Origin: Galaxea fascicularis
Lineage: Eukaryota > Cnidaria > Anthozoa > Scleractinia > Euphylliidae
Direction of reading: 5' to 3'
Assembly (NCBI GenBank): GCA_948470475.1
Contig: OX419339.1
Coordinates: 9,143,002 to 9,207,001 of the forward strand
DNA: 64,000 nt
The translations under genes and the position numbers were made by a program. Position 1 is the stretch's first letter. Each line of letters begins with the position of its first letter. Under the pieces are notes generated by a model. It worked only from the letters and a program-made list of their open reading frames with translations. It made no database searches and was not told where the DNA came from. Below, piece after piece: positions 35,501-48,400 of the stretch.

Positions 35501-38500
35501 ATTTGGCACTATCAGGAGTGAAAGGGTTAATGGGAGTTCCATGTTACCAAAACTTTTGTATGGGACTTTGACCCACCTGTGGGCATGTCAAATTTGTAAA
35601 CCACGCATGTTTATACATGTATGTTATTTACTTTACTTAAGAAAAATAAAGAACTGAACTGAAACTAAACTGACTTTGTTCAAGGAATAGAATCACTACA
35701 TAAAATATGTGTCTACTGTACTTATACAGTTATGTGTTGTTATTTTCAGATCAATTTTGTTGGGTACTAAAGGTTTTGATGTCCCACGGCTATCAGAAAA
35801 ACTTGATCGTCTGGACACAGCCAAGACCTTTGAACCACTTGAACCTGTTAGGGAAACTGATATTCAGGTATGCCTGTATCTATTTCAAACTTTAATGTAC
35901 AGTGTATATATTTAAATTATTTATTTTCATTTTATATTGTTTAAGGTGTGCCATTCATGGACCTTCAGCAGGGATTTTATTACAGTATTGTTTAAGGGCC
36001 CTGCTTTGAGACTTTATTATGACCTTAATAATGATCATTCAGAGGCCCTTGGCAGTGAATTTGTTGCATTTGAGTTGTTGTGTTACTTTTGTCACATCAC
36101 TCAGTTTCATTTTTTTCTCATACAGGGGTTATTTTGTTTGTAATTTTTCTTTTTTTTTGCATGGACTGCAATGGGTTATTCCAGAAAAAATCCGCACCTC
36201 CTGAAGGATGGGCATGTTTTTAACCCCCCCTCCCTCCCTCCCGGATTTCCGGAAGAACTCGACCCTCCATCCCATCTGGATTTCCAAGGCAACAAACCCC
36301 TCCTCCTGCCTAGATTTCCATAAAAGTTTATAAGCCATAAAATCTAAATAATATACACAAAACCACCTCCAGAAGATGCTCTTGTTTAACTTTTAAAGCT
36401 TTAGCAAATATAACTTAAGCTTACAATAATAATTATTATTGCGTGGAACTCAATAAAATGAGCTAATTACGAAAAGCACACATGTTTTTGGACTCATAGC
36501 TGATTAAAAAAAATGTAACCTGTGAAAGAAAATCTGTTGTTTTTACTCTCAACAACTGAGATTTTGATATGCGTAATGTACCATTTACAGAACAGTACAT
36601 TCGCCGTACTAAAGCCTTGAATTTTGAAAGGATTTGTCAACTTTCATGCTCATTGGGCGCACTGGGGCCTGCGTACAACAATGCAAATAGTGTCAGGCAT
36701 TCCATTTTTGTAGCAAGCTACGGCTCTCTTCAGGTTCGTCCTTTTGTCACACGTTTTCTGCGTGTTTTCTGTGATTTTGAAAGAACCTGTGGACATAACT
36801 TGAAGGATATCAGGTAAGAAACATTTAAAGTGAAAGATTTCTACTTTTTTCAGACTCAGATGGAGCTCAACATTTTTACAAATTGAAAAGTTTGAGGGAA
36901 TGACCCCAGAAGAAGATTTTTCCAGGTTCCCCCCCCCCTGCCCGTGAGAATTTCCAGAAACCCATCCGTTGCAGGGGGGTGTGGATTTTTTCTGGAATAA
37001 CCCAATTTTGTCATTTTTCTTAATGAGATACTTAAAAAGGTAATTCTTTACAGGGTTTTCTTCGAAACGAGAGAGAAAATGCCATTTTAGCTGCCATTGA
37101 GGAAGCAAGGAAAAATGTGAGTTTCATTGTTGATCATCATTACTTGTACATGAACACATCTTTCAGATGTTCAGGGATCATCAGTCTTTTCTTTCTGTTA
37201 TTGGCATTATATCCTGTAGTAGAGTACTATCATGAAGTAATAGTATTAACATTTTCCACTTTGAAGATAGATATATTCAGCTTGCCATTTTGGTGTTCCA
37301 TGTTGCATTAATTTTCTATGTGCTCAAACACGTGTGACTGGATTCTATCAAATATGTTGTATTCCTAATTATTCAGCTGGCAGAATAGGAGACAGGGACT
37401 GTACATGTGGACAGTGACTTATAATTACTTGTATTCCTTTTGTTTTGCATGTTTTAGACCTTCAACCAGGCAGAAAAGCACCAGTGGTCCTGTATGGAGA
37501 ATGAATGGGAAAAGGAGAAAGAGAAAATTCTGAACTCTCTCCTGGGAGCTGGACAAGAGTCTTTAGACTTTGCAGCAGAGGCTGAGGTTTGAATATGAAT
37601 TTGTATTATTTTGTTAATAAATGCAGTGTATATGTTGTCAGTACATATAAATCTCAATTTCCTTGGTTTTCTGGCCCTAGTTATGAGTAATTAGGGTAAG
37701 GAGATATACAGTTAGGAAATTGAGATTCTACCTAGCTATAGGTTGAAGTCCTGAATTTTTTCAGGTTTCTTTATGCAATTGCATAAATTGCTTTCAGAAC
37801 TGCAAGGGTCATCCTTCACTTGATTTCATTTCGACAGTTCATATAATTTTATGATTTATTTTGTATGCGTCATTCTCAGGTTGAAAATAAATTATTACCC
37901 ACATTTAATTTTTACCTACAACATATAAATGTATAATTTATGTTGCAGTTAAAAATTAAATTCAGTAAAATTTTTTTATCTAGGTGGAAAATCAATAGTT
38001 ACAATTACCATTTCATAAAACTGCTACAGTAGCACATGAGTCAAGCATATGTATATATTCCAATAGCTAATAAGTAATTCATAAAATTAAAACCTAAAGT
38101 TGGCCATATTGTTGCTACATTTTATTACTGTAATTATTTGTGGTCAGGGTTGGGAAACACACTGAAATGAGAATCAGACAAGTACATACAGTGTATAAGT
38201 TGAAATCAATTTAACCTGAGTTATTACAGTGTACATGTATGTTACGAAAAATTATTGCGTGACTCGCGTTACTGTCTGGAAGTGTCTAGAAGCTTCTGCA
38301 TATTTAATTAGTGTTTTATCATCGTGATTCTGCAATTCTATTTTAAGCCGTTTGCATATGTCGCTGTGAATAGTTTTCATTGTAATGTTTCTTTATTTAG
38401 TCGAGCCGGAAAGTTCTGGAATTTTAGGTTAAAAAGGTATATAAGCCCATCGGTGTAGCTTTGGAGTTTCTCTTAGAGAGAAAAGAGAAGTGTGTTTGGT

Positions 38501-41500
38501 TGAAGTAAGTCTGAGAGCTGAGAGCTGAGAGCTGAGAGTAGTTGGCGGAGGCCGTGTTTATTGAAGTTGACAGAGGTCGTTTATACAGTTGGCAGAGGCC
38601 GTGTTTATTGAAGTGTAACAGAGGTCGTGTACATTTGGCAGAGGCCGTGAGTATTGGAGTTTGACGGAGGTCGAGTGTAATTTTACAAGCCTAGAGTGAG
38701 CTTATTGTGAAGCCTTGTGCAGAGTTTACTACATTTCGTGTGGAATAAATAACCTTGTTGCTGTTCCGACAACCCTGCGTTCTGTTTAGTCTACAAACAA
38801 CCCACTTCTCACTCGTCACAACACAATCGAACTCGTAACAATGTAATTTCCTTTGTTCCCAACCTTAATAATTATTTGTGGTCAGGGTTGGGAAACAAAC
38901 TAAAATGAGAATCAGACTACATGTAGGCTGAAATCAGTTTCTCACACACAACTGGTAGCCATGCCAAGCCGAACCATGCAGCCTGACCTTTATTAATCAC
39001 AGACTACATCAATGTAGGAACAAATATGAAAAGGTACATTCCTAACAGGACGAAAAAACTAGTCCGGGAAAATAACTTGAAAACTGCAGTAACTCAAAGA
39101 ACTGACTGCAAATAAATCCAACAACAGGAACTGGAAAAAACTCCAAAAAACTAGAAGGGTGGGTGGGCGGGAGGTCAGGCAATGGCGAACGGCAACAAGA
39201 AAAGTGAGCAATCTCATAAGCCATGTGACCTATACCCCCCGCACACTAGCACCCAGACTCCCAGATGTGTGTGAGAGAAATGTTTTCCGCTTCATTCGTG
39301 CCTCAGCCAGCGGAAAACAACACTTAACCTGAGTTTGATTTCAAACCACTACAATACATTTACATACAGCAACTTACTATATAACATTCTGTTTACATGA
39401 CTTTGTATATCCATGTCCTGTCTTTTATTATTTTAGGTTTTCACCACAAGTTCATTAAACTTACAAGGAAGAAGTGCTCTTGATGCTACTGAGTTATCCT
39501 ATGCTAGACAGGTACATGTAAAGAAATTACATTTTTAGCAAACACTGCTGATGCAATTGAAATCATTGGCACCTCCTACAGTTGTATATAATTATACCTC
39601 TTACTAACCGAGTTTGAGGTCCGTACTGTAAGTTATGGACCAAGTTTTTTCCCGTTCACTTATGCCCAAGCGCAAAGTGCACGGGCCATAAATCAACGGG
39701 AAAAAACAAGGACCCATAGCTTACATGTACAGTATGGACAGAGAAAACAAGGTAAGTAAGATATGAAATTTAGTATCATTGATCAATTAACAAATCACCT
39801 TATTCTTGAGCTGACATGTGTGTCATTTATCCATCCAAAAAGACTCCTTTCAGTACTGCTTTGAAAAGACGAAATGACATGCAATTTTTGACGATGTCAA
39901 ATTTGTATTTCGTAGAACAAAAAATGAAGTGCAAAACTGAGAATGCCACAATTATTTAGTGAGAAGGATATGTTTTTAGCACTTAAAAATAGTGAAAAAA
40001 ATGCTTACAAGTTTGTGCTGATAAGGTTGTATTCATAAGTTTGTACTGCTCACGAGTTTGTACTGTTTACAGGTCTACATACACAATGAAGCTCTCATCC
40101 AGTCTGTAAGGCACAATATTGTGGATGGATTCCTAGAACTGACAGAAAGATTTGAAGATCCGGTGAATATAGCAGTAACTTTTAATTATTGAAGCATTAA
40201 GTAAATTCTGTATAGCAAATTGGATTGTTTACTGTGATAATATGTTGTCTGACTGCTCGGTAAAGTAGAACATTGGCTGCCTTTAATAATTTACCAAAAC
40301 CTGCTACTGTAGGCTGATCAAAAATTCTGGAGTCCTTAAATTGATTTATTAATTTTATGTAAAACAACTGTATTGCCTTTCTCCTTCATATTAATTTCCT
40401 CTGTGTCAGACAACAATGACAAATTAAAATATATTGATTTTGGACTTCATTCAATAATAAGTGCATGACTTCAAATCACAAAAATAATAATTATTGCAAA
40501 TAAATTAAACCAAGTACCCTGACCATCTTTTGAAGGCAAAATAGCCCAACTTCATGTGTTTGTAAAGACTAGTAACTACTGTAGTTTTATCCTAAACATG
40601 TGAAAGTTTGGAATGTTGGCTATGTTTTGAAAACAGAACTTTATAATTATTGCTACAGTGCAGCAGAATGCAAGTTTTGCTTCATAGACACTGTCTTTTG
40701 CTTGCAGATTATCAAGGATATGTGGACATTTATTAAAGAACTTGGAGAGGATGTTCAAGGCACTCCAGCATCATCACAGACCATAGCTGAGAAAACTAGG
40801 TACAGCATGTATATTATGTACAGTACATATGTGTCACAACTACTGTACACTGAACAATGGTGACTAAGTAATTAAAATGTATGATCTTCCCAATTGGTGC
40901 AATAATATATTTATTGCAGTTCTTTATGTGTATCTTTAGGTTTTCACTTGATTTTCAAGTTGGATTTATACAACAGGCCAGAGGTTTTCTGGAAAGAAGG
41001 TATTAGTTTATTTTTGCACTTGCCATGTACACTGTACATGTAACAGTATGTGTAAGGATTGAAGTAAGTTTGTTGGGGTGCCATCCTGTCTTCATTATAA
41101 TATAAAATGCAGTGACATAATTGTGATTGTAATCTGGGTCATTTGAAACCAAAAGCAATCGTGAAGAAAACTTCATTGAAACTAGTAAGTAAACAAAACC
41201 TACAACTACGTTTATTCAAAATTATTTTTCTCTTTGGTGAGCAATTTTGTGTTTGTCTGTTCAAACCGAGTTAAGGAGCCAACGCTGCACATGAAAAACA
41301 AATTAATTCTTTAAATTCTTTCTTACCAGGAAGATATTAAATTTAAGGATTAGAGAAGTCAACAAGGAGACTTGAAAGACAACAAGACTGATAGTCATAG
41401 AATAGTCATTCTAAAGGGTGATTTAGACGGTACGATTTGTTGCATTCATCTTGGCGTATGCGACACAACGTAGAACAAAGTGGTGCCGTGTGAATGCTCC

Positions 41501-42381
41501 TACAACTTCTCTACCACAGATGCACACAGCCTAAAATTTGTCGTATGATTTTGAATGTTTTAAAACCATACAACACTCGTAGGTATAAGTAAATTGAATC
41601 ACAAGTGTTGTATACGATTTTTTACATGATGTGAGCAGCACGTGCTACAGAAGTTGCATGTGACAGTCATAAGCAAAAGTCGGCCTTAATCCTACATATG
41701 TGTATGCATAAATTTGGGTTGATTTAACACTTTAAACCCCAAGACTAATCAGTAGCAATATTCTCCTTGTAATATCAATGCTTTATGAAAGGGAGTTGTC
41801 ATGAGAATTAAGGGCAGGATCCCACAAGATGAATTTGCTTGATATGTTAACAACATCTCCTTGGTACTGCTAAAGAAAATGTGTGTGGGGAAAATTTTGA
41901 TCTTAGGGTTGAAATGGGTTACCAGTAATTCTGGCTTGTTATACCTGTGGGTACGTATACAGAGCTTGGAAATGGGTTTTCAGTGGTAGTGTTAAATCTG
42001 ACAGGAGTCTTAATGCCGACTGACCTGTTGGTTCAATTGGTAGAGTGCCGGACTACTGTGCGGGAGGTCGAGGGTTCAAGCCCTGGCCGGACCAACACTC
42101 AGGGTCTTTAAATAACTGAGGAGAAAGTGCTTCCTTTGCAATGACATCTGCAAATGGTTAGACTTTCTAGTCTTCTCAGATAAGGACGATAAAACCGGAG
42201 GTCCGGTCTCATAGCTCTTTACAATTGATTCTGTGTGAAATTAAAGAACCACTAGGGACGTGACGAACCCTGGCTGTGACCACCCCTAGTGCTTGCCTTC
42301 TACATTGTACCAGCATTTGACCAGGCCTTCTGCTCACGCATTTGATTATTCATATAGAAAATGTGCAAAATAAATGTTGAA

Positions 42382-42413
<32 letters not shown>

Positions 42414-45400
42414 CCACAGATACTTAAAGTTTGTGCAAGACACTGTTTACGATAATCTGCATGAAGCCAAGTTGGGAGGAGTGCCAGGCACATTTCACTT
42501 GGTGAAGAGTTATTTAAAGATTATACTTCCACCAGTGGTACAAGGATTAGAGGTACATTTATGCATTTGGGTGGGATATTCAAGCTGTGCAGAACATAAT
42601 GGTAAAGAAAGCAACTGAGACAAGAAAGTAAAAGTAATTTCAATTCCCTGCAGCTGTGAAAAGATTAAATATTTCAAAAATTTTGTCCAGCACTTCCTTG
42701 TTCTAGCCTTGTTGCATAAACTTAGGCATTCGCTTAGGAGTGGTACAAAGAAGGTCTGTTAAACTGTTCTGGGGCACATTTCTTGAATGCTCGGTTACAT
42801 CAACGGTTAAAAACCTGATTACCATTGATTACATTTAAGTATAATGTTGATCATTTTTTATTATACATACACACACACATTACAACATTTTCACTGCTTA
42901 TTAGACAGAAGAAACTTTCCTGATTGATGATGGTTAAGATGATTCCCTGTTTTCACACTGCCCTTTCCCCTGTCCCTTTCAATTCATACAAACCTATTTC
43001 TCCTTCGATGTTTGAATGTCAAAAATAATGATTATTCCATAATGGGAAAAGAAGCACTGAGAGTCAATTCTATGTCATATTTTATCAAGTGAAAGTTAGA
43101 AAGACACATTAAATACAGGTGTTGTAATACTGTTATTTATTACTATGTGTTATAGGATGGTGATATTGATGGAACTCCTTTGTGGCCTTTAATTTACTAT
43201 TGTCTTCGATGTGGAGACCCAAGGGCAGCTTTGCAGGCTGTGAAGCATGTGCCGTAAGTGAGAGTTCTTTATTAAGGACTTTGTCTACCAGGATCCAACA
43301 CACTGTCTACCAGGATCCAACACACGTGTTTATTATTGTCATGATTCATAAGTTAGAGCTTGCAGTAATGGTGGAACAAGAAGTAAGCACAGAGTGCAAA
43401 CCAGGCCATTTATCAGACATTGAAATTTCTGTGCTATCTGCAGAGGAACAACCACTTCCATGATTTAACAGAGTAAGAGAGGTTAACAGATAAATAATCG
43501 CATCTTCACTGAAAAGATTACAGAGCTAAAAGAAGAATCAACATGAGATTGCAGACAAGAAGAACAGGCATCAACAAATTACTGCAGTTGCAAGTCCGCT
43601 TCCAAAACTAAACAAAAAAAATTGGATTTGAAATTGTTGCAGTGCAATGAACCATGACATTAATTGTTTGTTTTTATAACTTTGACAACAAGGGCATCAA
43701 AACATGGGGCTAGACAAGGAAAACCTGCATTTTATTCTTTCTGGTAACTGCCAGTAGTGGTTTAATCAATATTTATATTAATATTAATTTTTATTCCTTT
43801 ACTTGTTTGTTTTTCTAAATTCCATAGGCAACATTTGGGAGAATTTAGAGACCTATTCACCGAATATATGAGCAGCAAGGAGGGAAGGTACATTGTGAAA
43901 CTGAATGTGTTTGTGTGTTGAATGTTGTTCCAGAGTGGGTGTCTTTCCACAGGCACGTACTAGGGAATATTACTGGTATTTTTGGTGTTATTGTGTAGTC
44001 TTTTTGTAAGTTAGTTGACATCAAACATTGCAAATATGTTCACATTCCAATTTGATGAGTCACATCACTTCTTCTTACTAGTGGTGCCGGAAAGTATTAA
44101 ACTGTAGAAGTGACTCACTGTTTCCTGTTGTTGACTTAGGCTCAGCCCCAGTTCTGAAAGCAAACTACGGCTCCAATACAGGCGATCAGTCCGTACAAGC
44201 CAAGATCCCTTCAAGAGGTATTAATAGAAGTAACAAGAATGGTTAACTCAATGCACAAGCAAAAACATTTCCATAATAATCAACAGCAGTTATAAAACCA
44301 ACAAGCTCTTTGTTGACAAATAACTTTGATTGACAGGGCAGTGTACTGTTTGATTGGACATTGTGATGTGCTATCTGATTCTCATCAGGAGGTGGCCAAC
44401 AAAACTGAAGATTACTTATGGCTCAAGGTTTGTGTGGACTCAGTTGCATTATGTTATGAAATAAGTTTAATCAAAGAATTCCTGATGAAATAATTATTTT
44501 TCAAGGTCACCCCTTTTCTCATCCACCAACTTGTAGCCTCACCTACTGTAAGTAACGCAGATTTTCACACTCACAAGCAAAGCAATGCCATGTGAGTGAA
44601 CAACGGCTGGAACTGATATTACAATTTACAATACAAGAATCAGTTTGTATATTAATTTCATAAGCTTAGAAAAAAACATCAACAATTTTGGTGAAACAAA
44701 ACGCGCAGCATCCATATAATCATAATTTATTTTGAGCTTTTCAGGCTATTATTCTGCCTTTATCAACCTTGTTACAATCGTCCAGACTTTATGACTACAG
44801 TACACCTGTTATTTTAGCTGACACTGAGTTGGTATCATTTTTGCAATTTTCAGGGAGTTAGCAGCCTGAAAGAGCTTGAGTCTTGGGCTCCTGAAAATTA
44901 GTTTAATTCATTTTGATAAGTGCAAGTTAACCTTTCCAGAAAACGTTCTAGGCCAATGTGATGATAAAAAAGCAACACTTTTTAATGTGTGTTCTTCATC
45001 AGCTGAATCAAGTGACTGTTGATGATGAAGAAGGAGTGCACGACAGCCTAACCTTCCAGAGGCTACAGATCATGTTACTGGAACAGTTTGGTGAGGATTT
45101 TGTTGTGGTTGCCTTTTCATGTTTTCTCAAACATTGTCTATTTTGTCAGTGGGCACTTCTTGCTTAGCTTATTGTTTGTAGTTGTTCACCTTTCATCAAC
45201 TTTACTGCATGCACTGTTTGTGCCAAACTTGGAAAGGCTGGTTTGCTTACTCTACAAGTGTCAGATCTATGCAATGTGCACATTGCAGGCTGTGTACACC
45301 CTGTAGATGTAGCAATGTCACCCATGTGTTGAATCGAAGCACCACTGATAGGTAATGCTTTTAAACCATGATCATAAATGCTTGACTCAAGTGTAATGAT

Positions 45401-48400
45401 TGCAGAGTCAGTAGCTGTTTACTGACTGTACACTGTACTGGTGCATTGCCATATGCCTACATTATGACTGCTTACACCATGTTTCTTCCTGTGTGGTTGT
45501 GCATAGAGTGTGTTATGATTCTGAGTGCTTCGCAGTGATTTCCACATACTGTACATGTCTTGCCAGCATTGCTTAAACCACACTTTCCAATGCTAGCATC
45601 TGGTCACAGGTTCAATGTTGTACAGTATGCTGGCAGTGCCTTGTCTCAGGTTAATCATTGCTGAGAAAGCCAATGAAAGGACTGCTAATTTCTTAACAGA
45701 ACAAACCACCACCTGCAAGTCTTAAACTTGTCCAATGACCACATGTTGTTTTCCTGTTACTTTTTGCAGGTGAAGCCCACTTCAATGCATATCAGAAGCC
45801 TCTTTTGTACTTTCAAGTCTTGTTTTTGACAGGCCAGTTTGAAGCTGTGAGTATCATAAGTTTGTGACAATGTTTCTTGTGGGTAACTAATTTTTAGCAG
45901 TCTCTTACAGATTTAAACTATCGACTTTGACATAACAAAGCTCTTCTCTTGTTAGGCAATAGAGTTCTTATCTCGCGCTGAGACCTACAGATGCCATGCT
46001 GTACACTTTGCCATTGCTCTTTTCAAGATGGGATTACTTCTTTTGCCAGAGTCGATTCAAGCACAGCTCTGTAAGCAAAGGCATTTTATCATTGTCATTA
46101 CCATTGTTGTTGTTGTTGTTGTTTGTGTTAATAATTATTGTTATTCTTAATAATTTTATAATAATTTTGTTTTACTGTAATATGATGCAATGTGATGTGA
46201 TGTATTACATACAGGCAACATTTTATATATTGTTTTTGTTACTGATTTACAGGAAATTCACATAGTATTTATGTGTAGATAGTGAGATAAAAGATACAGC
46301 ACTATGTGGTCCACTTGCCATGGCCCAGCTCAGAACAAATATTATTAGGAAGACTCGTGTAATAATTATGATAAAAGCTCAAATATGCAAGTGTTTTTAC
46401 ATGCAAACTGGTTTAGTTTCTCATATTGTCACCTGACGTAGCTGGAATTAAGATTGTGAATTTGCATGAATGCACAATGTACAGTTTGTACATGTATGTT
46501 GTACTTGTGCAAATTTGTAGACAACATTGATCAATAAGGTAATGTAAATGTGACCTTACTAAGTTAGTGTTAATGTTGGGTTAAGGGAGGGGTGTGCAGT
46601 TACCCAGATACGGCAATTGATCCAAAAATCACAAGGGAGTGTCTGAGTTGTTCAATATGTAATAAGCCCTTGCATATTTTTCAGTGACTAAAGCAACTGG
46701 TTACCCAGCACCAAGCAGACTATTAAACTTTGCTCGTCTTATTATGTCATACACTCGCAAATTTGAAGTTACAGATCCTCGTGAAGCTCTTCAGTATTTC
46801 TTTTTATTAAGGTAAGTGGATGTGGCTGTTCTATCCATGTGTGATAAAATTTTCAAAATTAAAATTACATGAAGTGCAGATTTCCAGAGTACTTGGTTAC
46901 ATACATGTACAGTAACTTGTAAGTCTGTAGCCATGCGTTCTCAAAACAGACAGCCATGAACATGTACACAGTAATGTCTGGCCATGCAAGCTACACTGTA
47001 TTGTGTATGAATAAAACAACTCAATCAAAATCTTTTGAGCTACATATGCTGTGATATTGTTTATTGTGCTGTGCAAGTTACATGTTTTTATAGCTTTTGC
47101 ATCTGTGGAATATATTATTATTTTGTTATATTGTTGCCCGTTTTTCTTCTGTTGTACAATATATTGCTGTTATTGTTGTAGCTGAAGAATGCCATTTGGC
47201 ATAACTTCAGTGTTGTTTGGGATTTCACTTTATGTAACCTGTATTGCTTTAACTTTGCATTGCCGTTAACTTTCAGAGGAATGAAGAAGCCTCATGGTGA
47301 TGATCTCTTCATGTCTTGTATCAGTGAACTGGTTTTAGAAACTAGAGAAGTAAGTTAACAGTACTTCTTTTGTCAGGTGGATTGTTTTTCAATTTTTAAC
47401 TGGCCAACTGGTTTATTGACAGACCAACAGATTGACTTGCTGGATCACGCTATCTTGTTGGCTGGCAGACCTCAGGTGCACTAACTGACTGACTGACTGA
47501 GTGACTGATTATACCATTTTATTAATTAACAGTTCCAAGTGAATTGTGGGGGCAAACCATCAAAATTGCAATTTTAAATTATGTTCTAAAATTGATGTTT
47601 GCTGCCACAAAGGACTGGCAAAACTGGTGTATTGAGGCTGGTTTTCTGGCTTGTTAGCTGACTGAATGAAAGGATTCAGTTACTCATGGAGAGATAATTA
47701 TTTTCTCTGCCAACAGTTTGAAATGCTGCTGGGACGGCTAGAACGAGATGGCACAAGAAAGGTAAGCAATTTACAGCTCACAAATATGTTTTCTGGTGAA
47801 AAAAAGGCATTTCTACTGTTACCTTTTTATAGTTGATTTTGCTAAGTATGTTTCCCTTTGGCAATGTTTCAGCCTGGTTGCATTGATAAATTCCAAAAAG
47901 ATACTCAGAGAATAATTGAGCTTGTAGCCAGGGATTCAGCTGAAAAGGGGCTGTCTGAAGAGGCTGTTAAACTATTTGATTTAGCCAAGGTAAGCTTTAG
48001 CAGTGCATTGGTCAGATCTCCTTTGTTTTATTTTGTTTTTGTTTGTTTGTTTGCTTTCTTTTTTTTTTTTGCGTAACTGGCTCAGTTATGATTCGTATCT
48101 TTTATTTCAGGGAGGCTCGAAAGGGTTTTTCTTTGCTTTGAGGTTTATGAAATGATGAAAGATTACAAAGAAGGGTGTGGGCAAACTATGTGTCCTTGCA
48201 ACTCTATTGTTTGGCTATACTTTAAGGGTACTTGTGATGTAATGTCAGTTAACATGGCAATGCACCGGGTCCACGAAAAGGTCCTCAATAATTATTCCAG
48301 TTTACGTAAAAAATCACTCATTGACCTACCATTTTTATTTTTTATTGGAAAGCTCCCTAAATTCTTTAACCTTTCAGACAGTATGACAAAAAGGTATCTA

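Noticed and set aside
42028..42095. Functional tRNA gene
   Set aside because: The cloverleaf head is followed by a SINE body and (ATT)n tail, and the anticodon arm is poor; it is a SINE head.
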